From Candidatus Methylomirabilota bacterium (lineage in GTDB: Bacteria > Methylomirabilota > Methylomirabilia > Methylomirabilales > Methylomirabilaceae): DNA of 5,946 nt. The notes beneath the pieces are model-generated. The model ran no database searches. It had not been told where the DNA came from and was given only the letters and a program-made list of their open reading frames with translations. Positions 5,529-5,946 of this stretch are shown one piece after another (position 1 is the stretch's first letter; each line of letters starts with the position of its first letter). Both the position numbers and the translations under genes were made by a program. The stretch lies in contig JAGWRQ010000139.1 in NCBI GenBank assembly GCA_028869615.1, positions 1-5,946 of the forward strand, read 5' to 3'.

Positions 5529-5946
5529 CTATTTAGGGGCTTCGAGGAGACTGACCTCTTCGAATGTCAAGGCATCTCCCTCCAGTTTTACCCTGAGAGT
5601 GCCTCCCTCTGTAAAGCGCCCCCTCAACACCTCTTCGGCTAATCGGTCCTCCACATAGCGCTGGATAGCGCGGCGGAGGGGCCTGGCGCCAAGGGTCGGA
5701 TCAAAACCTCGATTGATGAGAAAATCTTTCACGTTCTCATCGACCGTCAGTGAGATCTTACGCTCCGTAAGCTGAAGCTGAAGGCGGGCGAGCATCAGAT
5801 CTACGATCTTGCAGAGCTCGTTTTTGCTCAACTGGTGGAAGACGATCACCTCATCGAGTCGGTTGAGCAGTTCGGGATTGAAGACCCGTTTCAGTTCGCC
5901 CAGGACGGTGTCCTTCATTTTGTCGTACGTGACCGCCTCATCACCG
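5529..5946 (-). CDS. clpC: ClpC-type AAA+ unfoldase subunit of Clp protease (C-terminal fragment)
   Basis: The gene enters from beyond the window; 138 codons and the TAG stop (5529-5531) are seen. Numbering from the first complete codon, FNPELLNRLDEVIVFH at 22-37 is the end of the second AAA+ module, with the arginine-finger Arg at 29. The D2-small domain follows, with GFDPTLGARPLRR ending at 92 (sensor-2 Arg in GAR). The gene ends with the strand-rich GTLRVKLEGDALTFEEV. The lead-in YDKMKDTVLGELKRVF is characteristic of ClpC rather than ClpB, which differs around this stretch. ClpC hexamers unfold proteins and feed them to ClpP in the cytoplasm. A full protein would be about 800-850 residues, so most of it lies upstream. 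ClpB or ClpE are possible alternatives. No convincing terminator follows the stop, so some read-through into bamA is possible. Confidence 0.85.
   Translation of the reverse strand, partial: GDEAVTYDKMKDTVLGELKRVFNPELLNRLDEVIVFHQLSKNELCKIVDLMLARLQLQLTERKISLTVDENVKDFLINRGFDPTLGARPLRRAIQRYVEDRLAEEVLRGRFTEGGTLRVKLEGDALTFEEVSLLEAPK

Overview
The window is an outer-membrane assembly and lipid A biosynthesis gene cluster from a diderm (Gram-negative) bacterium. Every recognisable gene lies on the minus strand. Read in the direction of transcription (high to low coordinates) the order is clpC (3' end only), a 150-bp gap with a candidate promoter, bamA, skp/ompH, lpxD, fabZ, lpxA, a 100-bp repeat-filled gap, and lpxI (first 28 codons only). 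LPS genes plus BamA show an LPS-type outer membrane. A ClpC-type unfoldase and LpxI, rather than gammaproteobacterial ClpA and LpxH, point away from Gammaproteobacteria. The base composition looks moderately GC-rich. I favour a deep-branching diderm lineage such as NC10/Methylomirabilota or Nitrospirota, but this is a weak inference from gene set and style, not a database match.

Positions 5529-5946 hold the C-terminal end of ClpC, with the NR arginine-finger region and the sensor-2 GARPLRR motif. Positions 5379-5528 hold no gene. They contain an extended -10 type promoter candidate and a Shine-Dalgarno for bamA. Positions 960-5378 are a tight gene train: bamA-skp gap 19 nt, skp-lpxD gap 12-15 nt, lpxD/fabZ and fabZ/lpxA each overlapping by 4 nt (ATGA). 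The products work together. BamA inserts outer-membrane proteins and Skp chaperones their precursors through the periplasm. LpxA and LpxD add the first ester- and amide-linked hydroxyacyl chains of lipid A. FabZ belongs to the fatty-acid cycle that makes those hydroxyacyl-ACPs, and competes for them. LpxI then cleaves the UDP-diacylglucosamine produced after LpxA, LpxC and LpxD.

No exotic system is visible; this is largely a conserved core locus. The most unusual DNA is non-coding. The lpxA-lpxI gap is filled by two opposed arrays of a degenerate 7-bp repeat (consensus near ACTCGAA) that can fold on each other. A second, three-copy ACT-phased 7-bp array spans the skp stop codon and the lpxD leader. 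At protein level, LpxA and LpxD have non-E. coli residues at the positions known as acyl-chain rulers. LpxA also has a changed sugar-contact loop, and Skp carries a possible lipoprotein box. All alignments to E. coli were made from memory.
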